Assembly (NCBI GenBank): GCA_039591615.1
Contig: JBDHDH010000004.1
Coordinates: 1 to 64,000 of the forward strand
Direction of reading: 5' to 3'
Length of the DNA: 64,000 nt
From: JBDHDH01 sp039591615
Lineage (GTDB): Bacteria > Gemmatimonadota > Gemmatimonadetes > Gemmatimonadales > GWC2-71-9
Shown: positions 7,346 to 16,233 of the stretch, piece after piece
How positions within the stretch are numbered: the stretch's first letter is position 1
Layout: every line of letters begins with the position of its first letter
Translations under genes and position numbers: made by a program
The notes under the pieces: model-generated
The model's input: only the letters and a program-made list of their open reading frames with translations
The model's database searches: none
Told to the model about the DNA's origin: nothing

Positions 7346-10300
7346 TCACACGGTCACCGGCTCGGGTGTCGGATACTCATCTGTCCGGACTGGCAGCTCT
7401 TCCAGCTCTGTCTCCTCGGCATGCTCCCCCTTGAAGTGCTTGGCGATCCAGTCGTCGAGATCGTCGAGGAGCGAGTACATCACCGGCACGAGCACGAGCG
7501 TGAGGAAGGTCGCGAAGGTGAGTCCGGCGATAACTGCGATGGCCATGGGCCCCCACCACGCCGCCTGCTCACCGCCCCAAAACGGATTGGGGTCCAGCCG
7601 TGTGTAGAGTCCAAGGAAATCGAAGTTCAAACCTATGGCGAGCGGAACGAGCCCCAGGACCGTAGTAATGGCGGTGAGGATCACCGGCCGGAACCTCGTC
7701 ACTCCACCCTGCACCAGCGCCCGCATTCGGGACAAGCCGTCGCGGTGGCGCAGCTGATCGACGTAGTCGATCAACACGATGGCATTGTTCACGACGACGC
7801 CCGCCAGGCTGATGGTGCCAACGCCCGTCATGATGATCCCAAACGGCATCCGGAACAGCATCAGGCCAATGAGGACGCCAACAGTCGAGAGCACAACCGA
7901 GCTCAGGATGATGAGGGGCTTCGTGACCGAGTCGAACTGGGTCACCAGAATGAAACCGATGAGAAAGACCGCGGTGAAGAACGCCCCCAGCAGGAACGCT
8001 TGCGATTCCTGCTGTTCCTCCTGCTCGCCAGTGTAGGCCATGGTGTAACCGCTGGGTAACGACTGCCCGAACTCGGCGAGGTCCTGCCGGACCTCGGCGA
8101 GGACCGCGTTTCCGTTATATCCCTGGCGCACATCGGAGGAGACGGTCACGACCTTTTCGAGGTCCTTGCGATTGATGTCAGCGAATCCTTCCCCAACGGA
8201 CCACGTGGCCACTGACGACAGTGGGATCTGATCGCCGGACTCGTTGACAACCGTGAGGTCCCCGATAGCGCCCAGGTTATTCCGATACTCCTCCGCCAGG
8301 CGCACGGTGATGTCGTATTCGTCCTTCCCGTCTCGGTACTTGGAGGCCTCGGTGCCGTTGATGGCGCTCCGCACCGTGAAGCCGACGTCACGGGTGTTGA
8401 GTCCGTAGAGAGCCGCTTTCTCCCGATCGACGTCGACCACCAGCTCGGGCCGACCGTCCGCCATGTCGCTCTCCAGTCCGTCGAGCTTCGCAAACACTGG
8501 GGAGTTTTCCAGAATCGCCACCGCCTCATCACCCAATGCCTTCAGCATCGCCGGGTCCTCGCCGGAGATTTCGATCGTCACCGGGAGACCTGTGGGAGGG
8601 CCAGACTCTTGCGTCTCCACCGACACGTCCGCACCCACGATCTCCCGAGCAATCCGGTCTCGCATCCGGTCTAGGAGGGCTGTCGCCTGGACGGTTCGGT
8701 CCTGGAAGTCGACGAAGTTCACGGTTACCGTGGCGAGATGGGTTCCCCGACCGCCGCCGAAACCGCTCACCGACTGCCCGACGGTCGTCACCACTGACTG
8801 GAAGTTCTGCCGCTCGTCCTCTGAGAACTCGGCCAACACCTTCTCGACCCGATCGGCAATTTGATCGGTCTGTTCGACACGCGTCCCCGTGGGGGTTTCG
8901 ATCTGAACGAATGCCATCGGGGGTGGGATATCCTCCGGAAAGAGCTCGATGCCGGCATTGAGCATTCCGAAGGTCATGACAGCGACCACGACAGACGCAC
9001 CCGCTCCGGCCAGCATGCGGAACCGATGCGTGAGCGCCCACCGCAAGACGCGTTCGTACCGCCGCAAGACGGTCGGGAGCCCTTTGTGGATGAACCAATG
9101 GCCAAACGGTGCCATCGCATGCCGATAGATCCAGAACAAACCGATTGCCGTGAGACCGAGGAGCACGGTCGCCAGCCAATCCACGATGAGCCCAACGAGC
9201 ACCGCCAGCGCCATCGCACCCACGATCAACTTCCGGGCTGCCGGAGGGAGCGCCGTCTTCGGCCCCGTCTCCGGATCCAGCCACAGCGAGCAGAGAGTGG
9301 GATTGATCACCAGCCCCACGAACAACGACGACGAGAGGGTGATGATCAACGTGAGGGGTAAGTACTTCATGAACTCGCCGATGATGCCAGGCCACAAGGC
9401 CATGGGGGCGAAGGCGGCGAGTGTCGTGGCCGTCGAGGCGATGATGGGCATCGCCACTTCTCCAGTCCCCAACTTCGCGGCCGTAACCCGGTCGTACCCC
9501 TCCTCCCGAAACCGGTAGATGTTCTCCACCACGACGATCCCGTTATCGACGAGCATACCGAGTGCCAGGATCAGGCTGAAAAGCACCACGATGTTCATCG
9601 TGAAGCCCAGGAGCTGCATCACGCTGAACGAGATCAACATCGAGAGTGGAATCGCTATCCCGACGAACGATGCGGTTTGCAACCCCAGGAAGAACAGAAG
9701 CACCCCCACCACCAGGATGAGTCCCGAGATGATATTGTTCTCGAGACTGCTCACCATCTCGTGAATGTCTTCCGACTGGTCGGAGGTCATCTTGACGATG
9801 GTGCCGGGGGGGAACGAAGGCTCCAACTCCGCGATGACGCCCCTGACTCTATCTGCCGTCTCGATGATGTTCTCGCCGCTGCGCTTCGAGACGGACAGGG
9901 TCACTACCGGATTGCCGTCGAGTCGGGCGAAACTATCCCGCTCTTTGAACCCGAAGTCCACCGTGGCGACGTCTCGGATATAGATGGGCTGCCCACCTCG
10001 CGTGACGATGACGATGTCGGCGAGGGGATCGGTCGTCTCGAACTCTCCCGGCACGCGGACGAGATACTTCACGTTGCCGACGTCGATAGACCCACCCGGG
10101 ATCGTGACGTTCTCGTTCCAGATCGCGTCGATGACATCGTCGAAGGCGAGACCGTAGAACTTGAGCTTCCCCAAGTCGACGTCGACCTGGACCTCGCGCT
10201 CCAAGCCCCCGGCGAGGTTGACCTCGAGAACGCTGGGAATTTGCTCGAGTCGATCCTGAATATCCTCCGCCACTTCGCGAAGCCGGACGAGATCATATTC

Positions 10301-10774
10301 CCCAGCGATGTTCACCTGCATGATGGGGAACTCCGAGAAGTTGATCTCGAAGATCTGCGGCTCCTCGGCAGCGTCCGGCAGGTCCGGTTTCGCGATGTCG
10401 ACCTTTTCGCGGACCTGCTGCAGGGCCTCGTTCATGTCGATCCCGGCCGTGAATTCGACATTGATGCTCGAGTACCCCTCGATCGAGGTCGACGTAACGC
10501 TCTTCACGTCCGCGATGGTGTTGAGCTCGTCCTCGATACGCCGCGTGATGAGCGTCTCGATGTCCCGGGGCGCCACACCGGGGTAGATCGTGGTGACGAT
10601 GATGTTGGGGATGGTGATTTCCGGATTGGCCTCCCGCGGAATCCGCGCGTATGCGACCAACCCCGATACGACCAAGATCACCACCAGCACGAGCGCGCTC
10701 GTGGGATGATCCACGGCAAGCGAAGTGAGCTTGAACTGCCTGAAGACGCCGCGCCCTTGTCGTTCGCGTGGCAT
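7346..10774 (-). CDS. RND efflux transporter, inner-membrane pump (AcrB/HAE family)
   Basis: 1142 residues, the usual RND size. N-terminal TM1 at about 25-45 (LVLVVILVVSGLVAYARIP), a large periplasmic loop, the TM4 motif LILALGMLVDNGIVVVENIY with the proton-relay Asp, a second periplasmic loop, and TM7-12 ending before an acidic tail. A single Asp rather than the DD pair in TM4 and the overall sequence point to the HAE group rather than heavy-metal CzcA. It uses the proton gradient to drive drug or lipid export through the adaptor and TolC-like partner. It is the last gene of tetR-tolC-adaptor-pump; the ATG directly abuts the adaptor's TAA. An extra hydrophobic pair around residues 505-540 lies between TM6 and the second loop. 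Confidence 0.93.
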   Translation of the reverse strand: MPRERQGRGVFRQFKLTSLAVDHPTSALVLVVILVVSGLVAYARIPREANPEITIPNIIVTTIYPGVAPRDIETLITRRIEDELNTIADVKSVTSTSIEGYSSINVEFTAGIDMNEALQQVREKVDIAKPDLPDAAEEPQIFEINFSEFPIMQVNIAGEYDLVRLREVAEDIQDRLEQIPSVLEVNLAGGLEREVQVDVDLGKLKFYGLAFDDVIDAIWNENVTIPGGSIDVGNVKYLVRVPGEFETTDPLADIVIVTRGGQPIYIRDVATVDFGFKERDSFARLDGNPVVTLSVSKRSGENIIETADRVRGVIAELEPSFPPGTIVKMTSDQSEDIHEMVSSLENNIISGLILVVGVLLFFLGLQTASFVGIAIPLSMLISFSVMQLLGFTMNIVVLFSLILALGMLVDNGIVVVENIYRFREEGYDRVTAAKLGTGEVAMPIIASTATTLAAFAPMALWPGIIGEFMKYLPLTLIITLSSSLFVGLVINPTLCSLWLDPETGPKTALPPAARKLIVGAMALAVLVGLIVDWLATVLLGLTAIGLFWIYRHAMAPFGHWFIHKGLPTVLRRYERVLRWALTHRFRMLAGAGASVVVAVMTFGMLNAGIELFPEDIPPPMAFVQIETPTGTRVEQTDQIADRVEKVLAEFSEDERQNFQSVVTTVGQSVSGFGGGRGTHLATVTVNFVDFQDRTVQATALLDRMRDRIAREIVGADVSVETQESGPPTGLPVTIEISGEDPAMLKALGDEAVAILENSPVFAKLDGLESDMADGRPELVVDVDREKAALYGLNTRDVGFTVRSAINGTEASKYRDGKDEYDITVRLAEEYRNNLGAIGDLTVVNESGDQIPLSSVATWSVGEGFADINRKDLEKVVTVSSDVRQGYNGNAVLAEVRQDLAEFGQSLPSGYTMAYTGEQEEQQESQAFLLGAFFTAVFLIGFILVTQFDSVTKPLIILSSVVLSTVGVLIGLMLFRMPFGIIMTGVGTISLAGVVVNNAIVLIDYVDQLRHRDGLSRMRALVQGGVTRFRPVILTAITTVLGLVPLAIGLNFDFLGLYTRLDPNPFWGGEQAAWWGPMAIAVIAGLTFATFLTLVLVPVMYSLLDDLDDWIAKHFKGEHAEETELEELPVRTDEYPTPEPVTV

Positions 10775-11911
10775 TTACCGCTCCTCCGGTACCACCGGCT
10801 CGTTCTGGTTCACGACACGGACCCGGCTTCCGTCATCCACCTGCATGTACCCCGCCGTGATGAGGAGATCACCGATTTCGATTCCCTCCTCGATCACGGT
10901 CCGGTTCGCCGAACTCGGACCGAGGTTCACACGATGGGCCACGGCGTACAGCTTGCCGTCGCGCTCCTGCGCCACGAACACTTTGTACCCATCCGCCGCC
11001 CGCTGCACGACCTCTTGCGGCACAACCATCACGTCCCGGAGTCGTTCCTGTTGCACCTGGACATTGGCCACCATATGGGGCTTCACGACGCGACCCGGGT
11101 TGCTCATCACGATCTCAATAGGGAATGTGCGGTTGCCAGGATCGACGCTGCTTCCCACGAATCCGATGCGCCCTTCGAATTCCCGACCCGGGAAGACGTC
11201 GAACCAGATCCGGGCGGGGTTTCCAACGCGAACTGAGCGAGCAAACCGCTCAGGAATGCCGGCGGCGATCTTGACACGGGACGTGGCGACGATCTGCGCG
11301 ATACGCGCGCCAATGGCCGCTATTTCTCCTTCCTCCAGATACTTCTCGTCGAAGACGCCTGTGACCGGTGCGGAAATGACCGTGCGAGTCAGCCGCTCTT
11401 CGAGCTGTGCCAGCCGTGCCGCGGCTTGTTCGGCCTGATACTTCGCCTGCAGGTACGCGATCTCAGTCCCGATTTTCTCGTCGATCCAGAGCTGTCGCTG
11501 CCGTTCGTACTGCTCGCGTGCGAGCTCCGCCGACGCTCGTGCCTCATCGACCTGAGCTGCAAGAAGATCGTCGTCGAGCCGAGCGATGGGCTGACCCCGC
11601 TCGACCCGCTGACCCTTCTCCGCGAGGAATGCCTCGATCCGGCCGGATTCCTCTGCAGCGACCGTCACGTCGTGGAATGCCTCCACCTCACCGGTCACCC
11701 GGATGAAATCCGCGAACTCGCCCAACGACACGGATGTCACTTCGACGTTGACGATCCGCACTCCGGCTTCTTCCGCCGGGGGCTGCTGCTCCGGATCGCC
11801 GTCGTCCCCTGCTGCTGGAGCACATGCTGCCACTGCGGCCGCCAAGAGTATCGCGACCGACCGTGCGGCCCAATCGGCTCCATTGCTATGAGCTTGCCTC
11901 GTCATGCTCAT
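10775..11911 (-). CDS. RND periplasmic adaptor lipoprotein (membrane fusion protein)
   Basis: 378 residues. Lipobox ending at Cys30 (LLAAAVAAC), then a barrel-sandwich half-motif (VTVAAEESGRIEAFLAEKG), an alpha-helical hairpin at about 110-165 rich in Ala, Glu and Gln, the second lipoyl half (VISAPVTGVFDEKYLEEG), a beta-barrel and a membrane-proximal domain. It links the inner-membrane pump to the TolC-like channel. The start overlaps the stop of the tolC-like gene (ATGA), and its TAA abuts the pump ATG, indicating tight translational coupling. Confidence 0.92.
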   Translation of the reverse strand: MSMTRQAHSNGADWAARSVAILLAAAVAACAPAAGDDGDPEQQPPAEEAGVRIVNVEVTSVSLGEFADFIRVTGEVEAFHDVTVAAEESGRIEAFLAEKGQRVERGQPIARLDDDLLAAQVDEARASAELAREQYERQRQLWIDEKIGTEIAYLQAKYQAEQAAARLAQLEERLTRTVISAPVTGVFDEKYLEEGEIAAIGARIAQIVATSRVKIAAGIPERFARSVRVGNPARIWFDVFPGREFEGRIGFVGSSVDPGNRTFPIEIVMSNPGRVVKPHMVANVQVQQERLRDVMVVPQEVVQRAADGYKVFVAQERDGKLYAVAHRVNLGPSSANRTVIEEGIEIGDLLITAGYMQVDDGSRVRVVNQNEPVVPEER

Positions 11912-13404
11912 TGACTCCCGTTCTGCAGGGCGAGCCCGCCCGCTCTGTCGGGCACGGCACCGACCGCCGCTTCGAGTTGCGCACGGCTTGAGAGGTAATC
12001 GTACACCGCTCGCGCATAATTGAACTCGGATTCCCGGAGCGCCACCTCCGCATCCGTAATCTGGAGCTGCGAACCCACCCCCGCATTGTACTCCGCCGAT
12101 GCGATGTCGAAGCCACGCTGGGCCTGGTCTACGGCCCTGCGCTGCGCCGCCGCCCGGGCCAGCGCCTCCTGCACAGCCTCCAGCGCCGTGCGCAGCTCGC
12201 TCACCGTCTCTTGCGCCGCCCGCTCACGCCTTGCCTCGTTCTGCCGAACGCGAGCACTCGCTTGGCCCGCCCGTGCGACGCGCGAGAATCCCGTGAAGAT
12301 CGGCACCTCCACACGCAGTCCGGCAACGGTTGTGGTGGTCCGTTGGTTCGAGCTACCGAAAAAGTCGAGCCCACCGTTCTCCTGCGCTGTGACATCGTAG
12401 CTCGAAAAAACGCTCAGCGTCGGGAAGAACTCGGCACGCTCGGCTGCGCGACGTGCCTCTTCCAAGGTGATTGTCACATCGATCTGTCTCAGATCAGTGC
12501 GCTGGCGAAGCGCCAGCGACGAGAGCTCGTCGACGCCCTGCTCCATCAACGCAGCCGAACCCACCACCCGGAGCAGAGCCGCGTTGTCGGGGGTGTTGCG
12601 ATCGGGCGCCGAGAGATCGATCGTACTGAGGCTCCCCTCGAGACCGATCCCTCCCTCCGGATCGACCCCCATTTCCACCAGCAGCCGCCGCTTGGCAGCC
12701 GCCACGGCGTTCTCGGCCCGCTGCAGGTTGGGCTCGAGATTCGCGAGCTGCACCTCCAACCGCAGCACGTCGTACTCGCTGGCCAGCCCCGCGCGATTGA
12801 GTGCCCGCGTCTCGTCCAGCGTCTCCCGCACTCGCTCGACGCTTCTCTCCGTGAGCCGAACCTGCTCTTCGGCCAGCAGCGCGTCGAGGTACGCCTGCCG
12901 CACCGCCGACACGACCTGTTGCGCCGTCCCCCGTACTCGCTCGGACTGGAGATCCTGGAACCTGCCCGCCGCGCTCACGCCGATGAATGCCTGGGCCTCG
13001 AAAACCGGCTGGTCCAGGCTCAACGTTGCGCGCCAGGTGTTGTCGGACCCGAACCGCACCGGAATGAGGTCGTCCGGTGCGGCGTTCGGGTCGAAGATGA
13101 TCGCCGGTAGGAACGCCTGCTGCACTTGGAGATTCCGGGCATAGGAGGCGCTCGCCCGCACGTCGGGCATGACGCTCGCCCAAGCTTCGCGCACCTGCTG
13201 ACCCGCCTCCTCGAACTGCATCTCGGCATCTCGTAGCACTCGGCTGTTGTCCAATGCAACCTGGATGCTCTGGGTCAACGAGATCGACTGGGGACGCAGC
13301 TCTTGCGCAGCGGCGGGGACGACCGCCAGTGCGACCAACAGGACTGCCCCGACCGCAGGCCCGCATCGTCGCCCTTGGCGCCGAATCGCCGTTAATCCCA
13401 TCAT
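11908..13404 (-). CDS. TolC-family outer-membrane efflux channel
   Basis: 498 residues from the first ATG of an ATGATG pair at 13404-13399, which overlaps the TGA of the tetR gene; an upstream in-frame start at 13581 would lie inside tetR and is rejected. Signal peptide ending about VPAAAQE. Two repeats of the OEP domain with long amphipathic coiled-coil helices (LRDAEMQFEEAGQQVREAW; DAEVALRESEFNYARAVYDYL). It forms the exit duct of the RND pump encoded downstream. Confidence 0.92.
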   Translation of the reverse strand: MMGLTAIRRQGRRCGPAVGAVLLVALAVVPAAAQELRPQSISLTQSIQVALDNSRVLRDAEMQFEEAGQQVREAWASVMPDVRASASYARNLQVQQAFLPAIIFDPNAAPDDLIPVRFGSDNTWRATLSLDQPVFEAQAFIGVSAAGRFQDLQSERVRGTAQQVVSAVRQAYLDALLAEEQVRLTERSVERVRETLDETRALNRAGLASEYDVLRLEVQLANLEPNLQRAENAVAAAKRRLLVEMGVDPEGGIGLEGSLSTIDLSAPDRNTPDNAALLRVVGSAALMEQGVDELSSLALRQRTDLRQIDVTITLEEARRAAERAEFFPTLSVFSSYDVTAQENGGLDFFGSSNQRTTTTVAGLRVEVPIFTGFSRVARAGQASARVRQNEARRERAAQETVSELRTALEAVQEALARAAAQRRAVDQAQRGFDIASAEYNAGVGSQLQITDAEVALRESEFNYARAVYDYLSSRAQLEAAVGAVPDRAGGLALQNGSQ

Positions 13405-14078
13405 ACACGCCCTCCTGAGTCGGTCCGGGCATCTTCGACCGACCGAGCCCGAATACCGTCGACGATGAACGGACCGAACGCGTCGTAGAGCTCCACCGGT
13501 GACATCGGTATGCACTGGCCCTCGCATAGAGGCTCCGTACAGGAGAGCACCAGCGTCACGAGGCCGTGCACCGAGCTCCACAGGTAGAGAGACATGAGAT
13601 CCGGGTCGGCTCGCCGGATGGTTCCGGCCTCCATCGCGTCGACGACGCCCTGCCGGAGAAGGTGATACCCCCCGCCCTCCGGCAAGTCCTGCATCGACCG
13701 TTCGTGCTGCGGTTGGATGCTGAAGATGACCCGGAAATACGCCTGATTCTCCAGGGCGAAGCGGAGATACGCCTCAGCCAACGCCCGGATGCGACGGAGT
13801 GACCCTTTGGGGTGCGCTGCCATCCCGCGCTCGAGATAGTCACCAAACCGCTCAAACCCCATGCGCACCACTCGGTCTACGAGATCCTGCTTTCCCTTGA
13901 AGTAGTGATAGATGGCGGTCGCGCTCACGCCGACCCGCTCCGCCACCATGCGCATCGAGAGGCCCGCGATCCCGCCCTTGGCCAAGAGATCCCGGGCTGC
14001 CTCGAGGATCGCGGCTTCGAGTTGCGCCGAACGCCGTCGCTGCTCCGAATCGGCCGGCGAAGTTGTCGATGATGTCAT
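13401..14078 (-). CDS. TetR-family repressor of the efflux operon
   Basis: 225 residues. The helix-turn-helix is at about 40-65 (LSMRMVAERVGVSATAIYHY, followed by FKGKQDLV). The C-terminal half is a WHG-like ligand and dimerisation domain. As first gene of tetR-tolC-adaptor-pump it most likely represses its own operon and is released by pump substrates. The stop overlaps the next start. No Shine-Dalgarno is seen before the ATG; a -10-like TATATA lies about 30 bases upstream, with an imperfect palindrome between box and start. Confidence 0.92.
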   Translation of the reverse strand: MTSSTTSPADSEQRRRSAQLEAAILEAARDLLAKGGIAGLSMRMVAERVGVSATAIYHYFKGKQDLVDRVVRMGFERFGDYLERGMAAHPKGSLRRIRALAEAYLRFALENQAYFRVIFSIQPQHERSMQDLPEGGGYHLLRQGVVDAMEAGTIRRADPDLMSLYLWSSVHGLVTLVLSCTEPLCEGQCIPMSPVELYDAFGPFIVDGIRARSVEDARTDSGGRV

Positions 14079-14095
14079 GTACCGATCACTTGTTC

Positions 14096-14205
14096 ATAGT
14101 CTGTCTATATAATGACACGCAATGAAGCACATTGTGGATGATTTGTAGAAATTATTCCATCGGTTAACGCTGTTAATATAACGCCGTTAACCTAACACTG
14201 TTAAC
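14096..14205 (-). promoter_or_regulatory. Probable promoter and operator region of the tetR efflux operon
   Basis: On the minus strand a TATATA box lies at about 14111-14106. The imperfect palindrome ATAG-TCTGT-CTAT (14096-14108, 10 of 13 symmetric) overlaps the box and expected transcription start, where a TetR dimer would block initiation. Further upstream three GTTAAC palindromes (14163-14168, 14186-14191, 14200-14205) and a GTTAAT (14172-14177) form an AT-rich array. Which motif the repressor binds cannot be told from sequence. Confidence 0.5.
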
Positions 14206-14253
14206 ATACGGATGGAAGGGGGTGGAGGTTTCAGCAGCCCGACCGCGATGGTC

Positions 14254-15294
14254 TCAGTGCCAGCGGAAGATCTTGAGCGCCAGGCCGAAGCTCCCGAGCC
14301 CCCACGCCACCATGATCCCCAGAAGCGGCGTGGTGGCTGCGAGTCCCGTCCCGTCCAGCATGACGCCGCGAAGGGCGTCGTTGAGAGCGGTGAGCGGCAA
14401 GGCCACGAGGAACGGCTGCATGACGTCGGGGAAGTTCGAATAGGCGAAGAACACGCCCGAACAAATCCACATCGGCACCATCACCACGTTCAGGAGGCCC
14501 GAAACACCTTCCACCGTCTTCGACCGGCTGGCTACCAGCAGGCCGAGCCCGGCGAATGCGAGCGCGCCCAGCACCACGATCGCCGTGATGGCAAGGACCG
14601 ATCCTCGGACAGGGACGCCGAAGATGAGAACACCGAAGACGAGCAACAACCCAACCTCCGCCCCGAGGAAGACCAAACGGCTCAACATGAAGGCGACGAG
14701 GAACTGACTCCGGCTCATGGGAGAGGCGAGCAATCGCTTCAGGAGCCGCTCCTTCCTCGTCTTCACGATGCCGAATCCCACCCCCCACATGCCCGTCCCC
14801 ATGATGCCCATACCCAGCAACCCTGGAAGTAGGAAGTCGATGTAGCGCGCTCCTGGTTCGGTCACCCGCACCTCCTGAATGGTGCGCACGTCCTGGCGAC
14901 CGCTGGCGCGCTGGATGGCCCGATCCGTGACCAGTCTGGCCACCAGACTCTCCTCGCGGGTCGAGTCGTATTGAAAGACCAGAGGGGTCCCGGGGTGAAC
15001 GACGAGGGATACCCGACCGGTTCGCAACTGGCGATAGGCTTCCGCGGAATCCAGCAGCACGGGATCGAGGCCGGGGGCGGCCTCCAACGTCGCGACGATC
15101 TCCTCGGCCTCCGGACCCGCCCGGACGGCGACGTGCGCCGTGGGCATGCCACGACTCTTGAACGCCAAGCCGAGGGCCAGCGCCAAGAGAATCGGGAAGG
15201 CGAAGATCCAGAACATCGCCTCGGGCTCCCGCGTGAATTCCCGGATCCGCCACAAGGTCAGTTGATAGAGGGGGCTGCGCCCTGGGTCACTCAT
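14254..15294 (-). CDS. ABC-2 type transporter permease
   Basis: 346 residues. One N-terminal TM (about 28-46, MFWIFAFPILLALALGLAF), an extracytoplasmic domain of roughly 130 residues, then five TM segments containing the ABC-2 core (LLPGLLGMGIMGTGMWGVGF, followed by TRKERLLKRLLASPMSR). The TM2-3 cytoplasmic motif with KRLLASPMSR is typical of NatB/YhfR-like exporters. It pairs with the ATPase encoded upstream, whose 3' end overlaps this start by 8 bp. The likely role is export of a drug, lipid or peptide; no substrate clue is present. Confidence 0.9.
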   Translation of the reverse strand: MSDPGRSPLYQLTLWRIREFTREPEAMFWIFAFPILLALALGLAFKSRGMPTAHVAVRAGPEAEEIVATLEAAPGLDPVLLDSAEAYRQLRTGRVSLVVHPGTPLVFQYDSTREESLVARLVTDRAIQRASGRQDVRTIQEVRVTEPGARYIDFLLPGLLGMGIMGTGMWGVGFGIVKTRKERLLKRLLASPMSRSQFLVAFMLSRLVFLGAEVGLLLVFGVLIFGVPVRGSVLAITAIVVLGALAFAGLGLLVASRSKTVEGVSGLLNVVMVPMWICSGVFFAYSNFPDVMQPFLVALPLTALNDALRGVMLDGTGLAATTPLLGIMVAWGLGSFGLALKIFRWH

Positions 15295-16216
15295 CCCTCA
15301 GGTGCCTCCCCGTGAGGGCAAGGAACACGTCCTCCAGTGTCGCGTGGTGCGTGACGAGCTCACTGAGCATGCCACCCCGAGCGTTCAGCAGCGCCATCAA
15401 CGCGGGCACGGTCTCGTGGACGCGGTTGACCGTGAGACGCGTCTTCCCGTCGCCGTTGGCTATGCCCTCGACCCCCGGAAGCGCCTCGAGGGATTGGTCG
15501 TCGATCGTGACCCCATCGGCCACGGCGAACTCGACGACATGCTGTGCCCCCAGGGAATCGATGAGCTCGCTGGGGGTCCCCAAAGCGATGATCCGGCCAT
15601 GATCGATCACCGCCACTCGATGGCACAGGCGTTGGGCCTCTTCCATGTAGTGCGTGGTCAGCAAGACGGTCCCACCGTGGCGCCGGAAGTCCTCGATGAT
15701 ATCCCATAGCTGGCGACGGGACTGGGGATCCAGTCCGGTGGTAGGCTCGTCGAGGAACAGGATGTCAGGCGTGCACACCAGGGCGCAAGCAACCGCCAGC
15801 CGCTGCCGCTGACCGCCCGAGAGCTTGCTGACCCAGGCCCGTTGCTTCTCCCGGAGCTGGACCATCTCCAGCACCTCGTCCAGGGTCGTTCCGTGGCGAT
15901 AGAAGCTGCGGAAGAGCGTGATCACCTCTTCCACGGTGAGCTTGTCTGGAAGCCGCGTCTCCTGGAGTTGCGTGCCCATGCGCTGTCGAAGCTCTCGAGC
16001 GTGCGTGCGCCACGGGAGGCCGAGGACCTCCACCGAGCCGGCATCGGGCTCAATGAGTCCCTGGATGATCTCGATGGTCGTGGTCTTCCCGGCACCATTC
16101 GGTCCCAGCATCCCGAAGCACTCTCCGCGCTGTACCTCGAGATCCAGCCCGTCGACCGCGGTGACGTCGCCGTAGCGCTTGAGCAGTCCTCGACAGGAGA
16201 TGGCGGCGGTGCTCAT
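15287..16216 (-). CDS. ABC transporter ATP-binding protein (DrrA/CcmA type)
   Basis: 309 residues. Walker A GPNGAGKT at 38-45, signature LSGGQ at 132-136, Walker B DILFLDE at 151-157, and the switch His in LLTTHYMEEAQRL. A C-terminal extension of about 80 residues (HVVEFAVADGVTI and onward) matches the DUF4162-like tail of DrrA-type ATPases. It energises the adjacent permease. The ATG is only 17 bp from a divergent GTG start. Confidence 0.92.
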   Translation of the reverse strand: MSTAAISCRGLLKRYGDVTAVDGLDLEVQRGECFGMLGPNGAGKTTTIEIIQGLIEPDAGSVEVLGLPWRTHARELRQRMGTQLQETRLPDKLTVEEVITLFRSFYRHGTTLDEVLEMVQLREKQRAWVSKLSGGQRQRLAVACALVCTPDILFLDEPTTGLDPQSRRQLWDIIEDFRRHGGTVLLTTHYMEEAQRLCHRVAVIDHGRIIALGTPSELIDSLGAQHVVEFAVADGVTIDDQSLEALPGVEGIANGDGKTRLTVNRVHETVPALMALLNARGGMLSELVTHHATLEDVFLALTGRHLRDE

Positions 16217-16233
16217 ACGATAGAATCAAGGGA
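16217..16233. promoter_or_regulatory. 17-bp divergent intergenic gap with a -10-like box
   Basis: Between the start codons of the ABC ATPase (minus) and the membrane protein (plus). TAGAAT at 16221-16226 ends seven bases before the GTG at 16234, the spacing expected for a leaderless transcript. Promoter elements of each gene must extend into the other's coding sequence. Confidence 0.4.

Noticed and set aside
9677..11236. 519-residue plus-strand frame opposite the RND pump and adaptor
   Set aside because: It spans the junction of two well-supported minus-strand genes and its Asp/Arg/His-rich composition is typical of an antisense frame.
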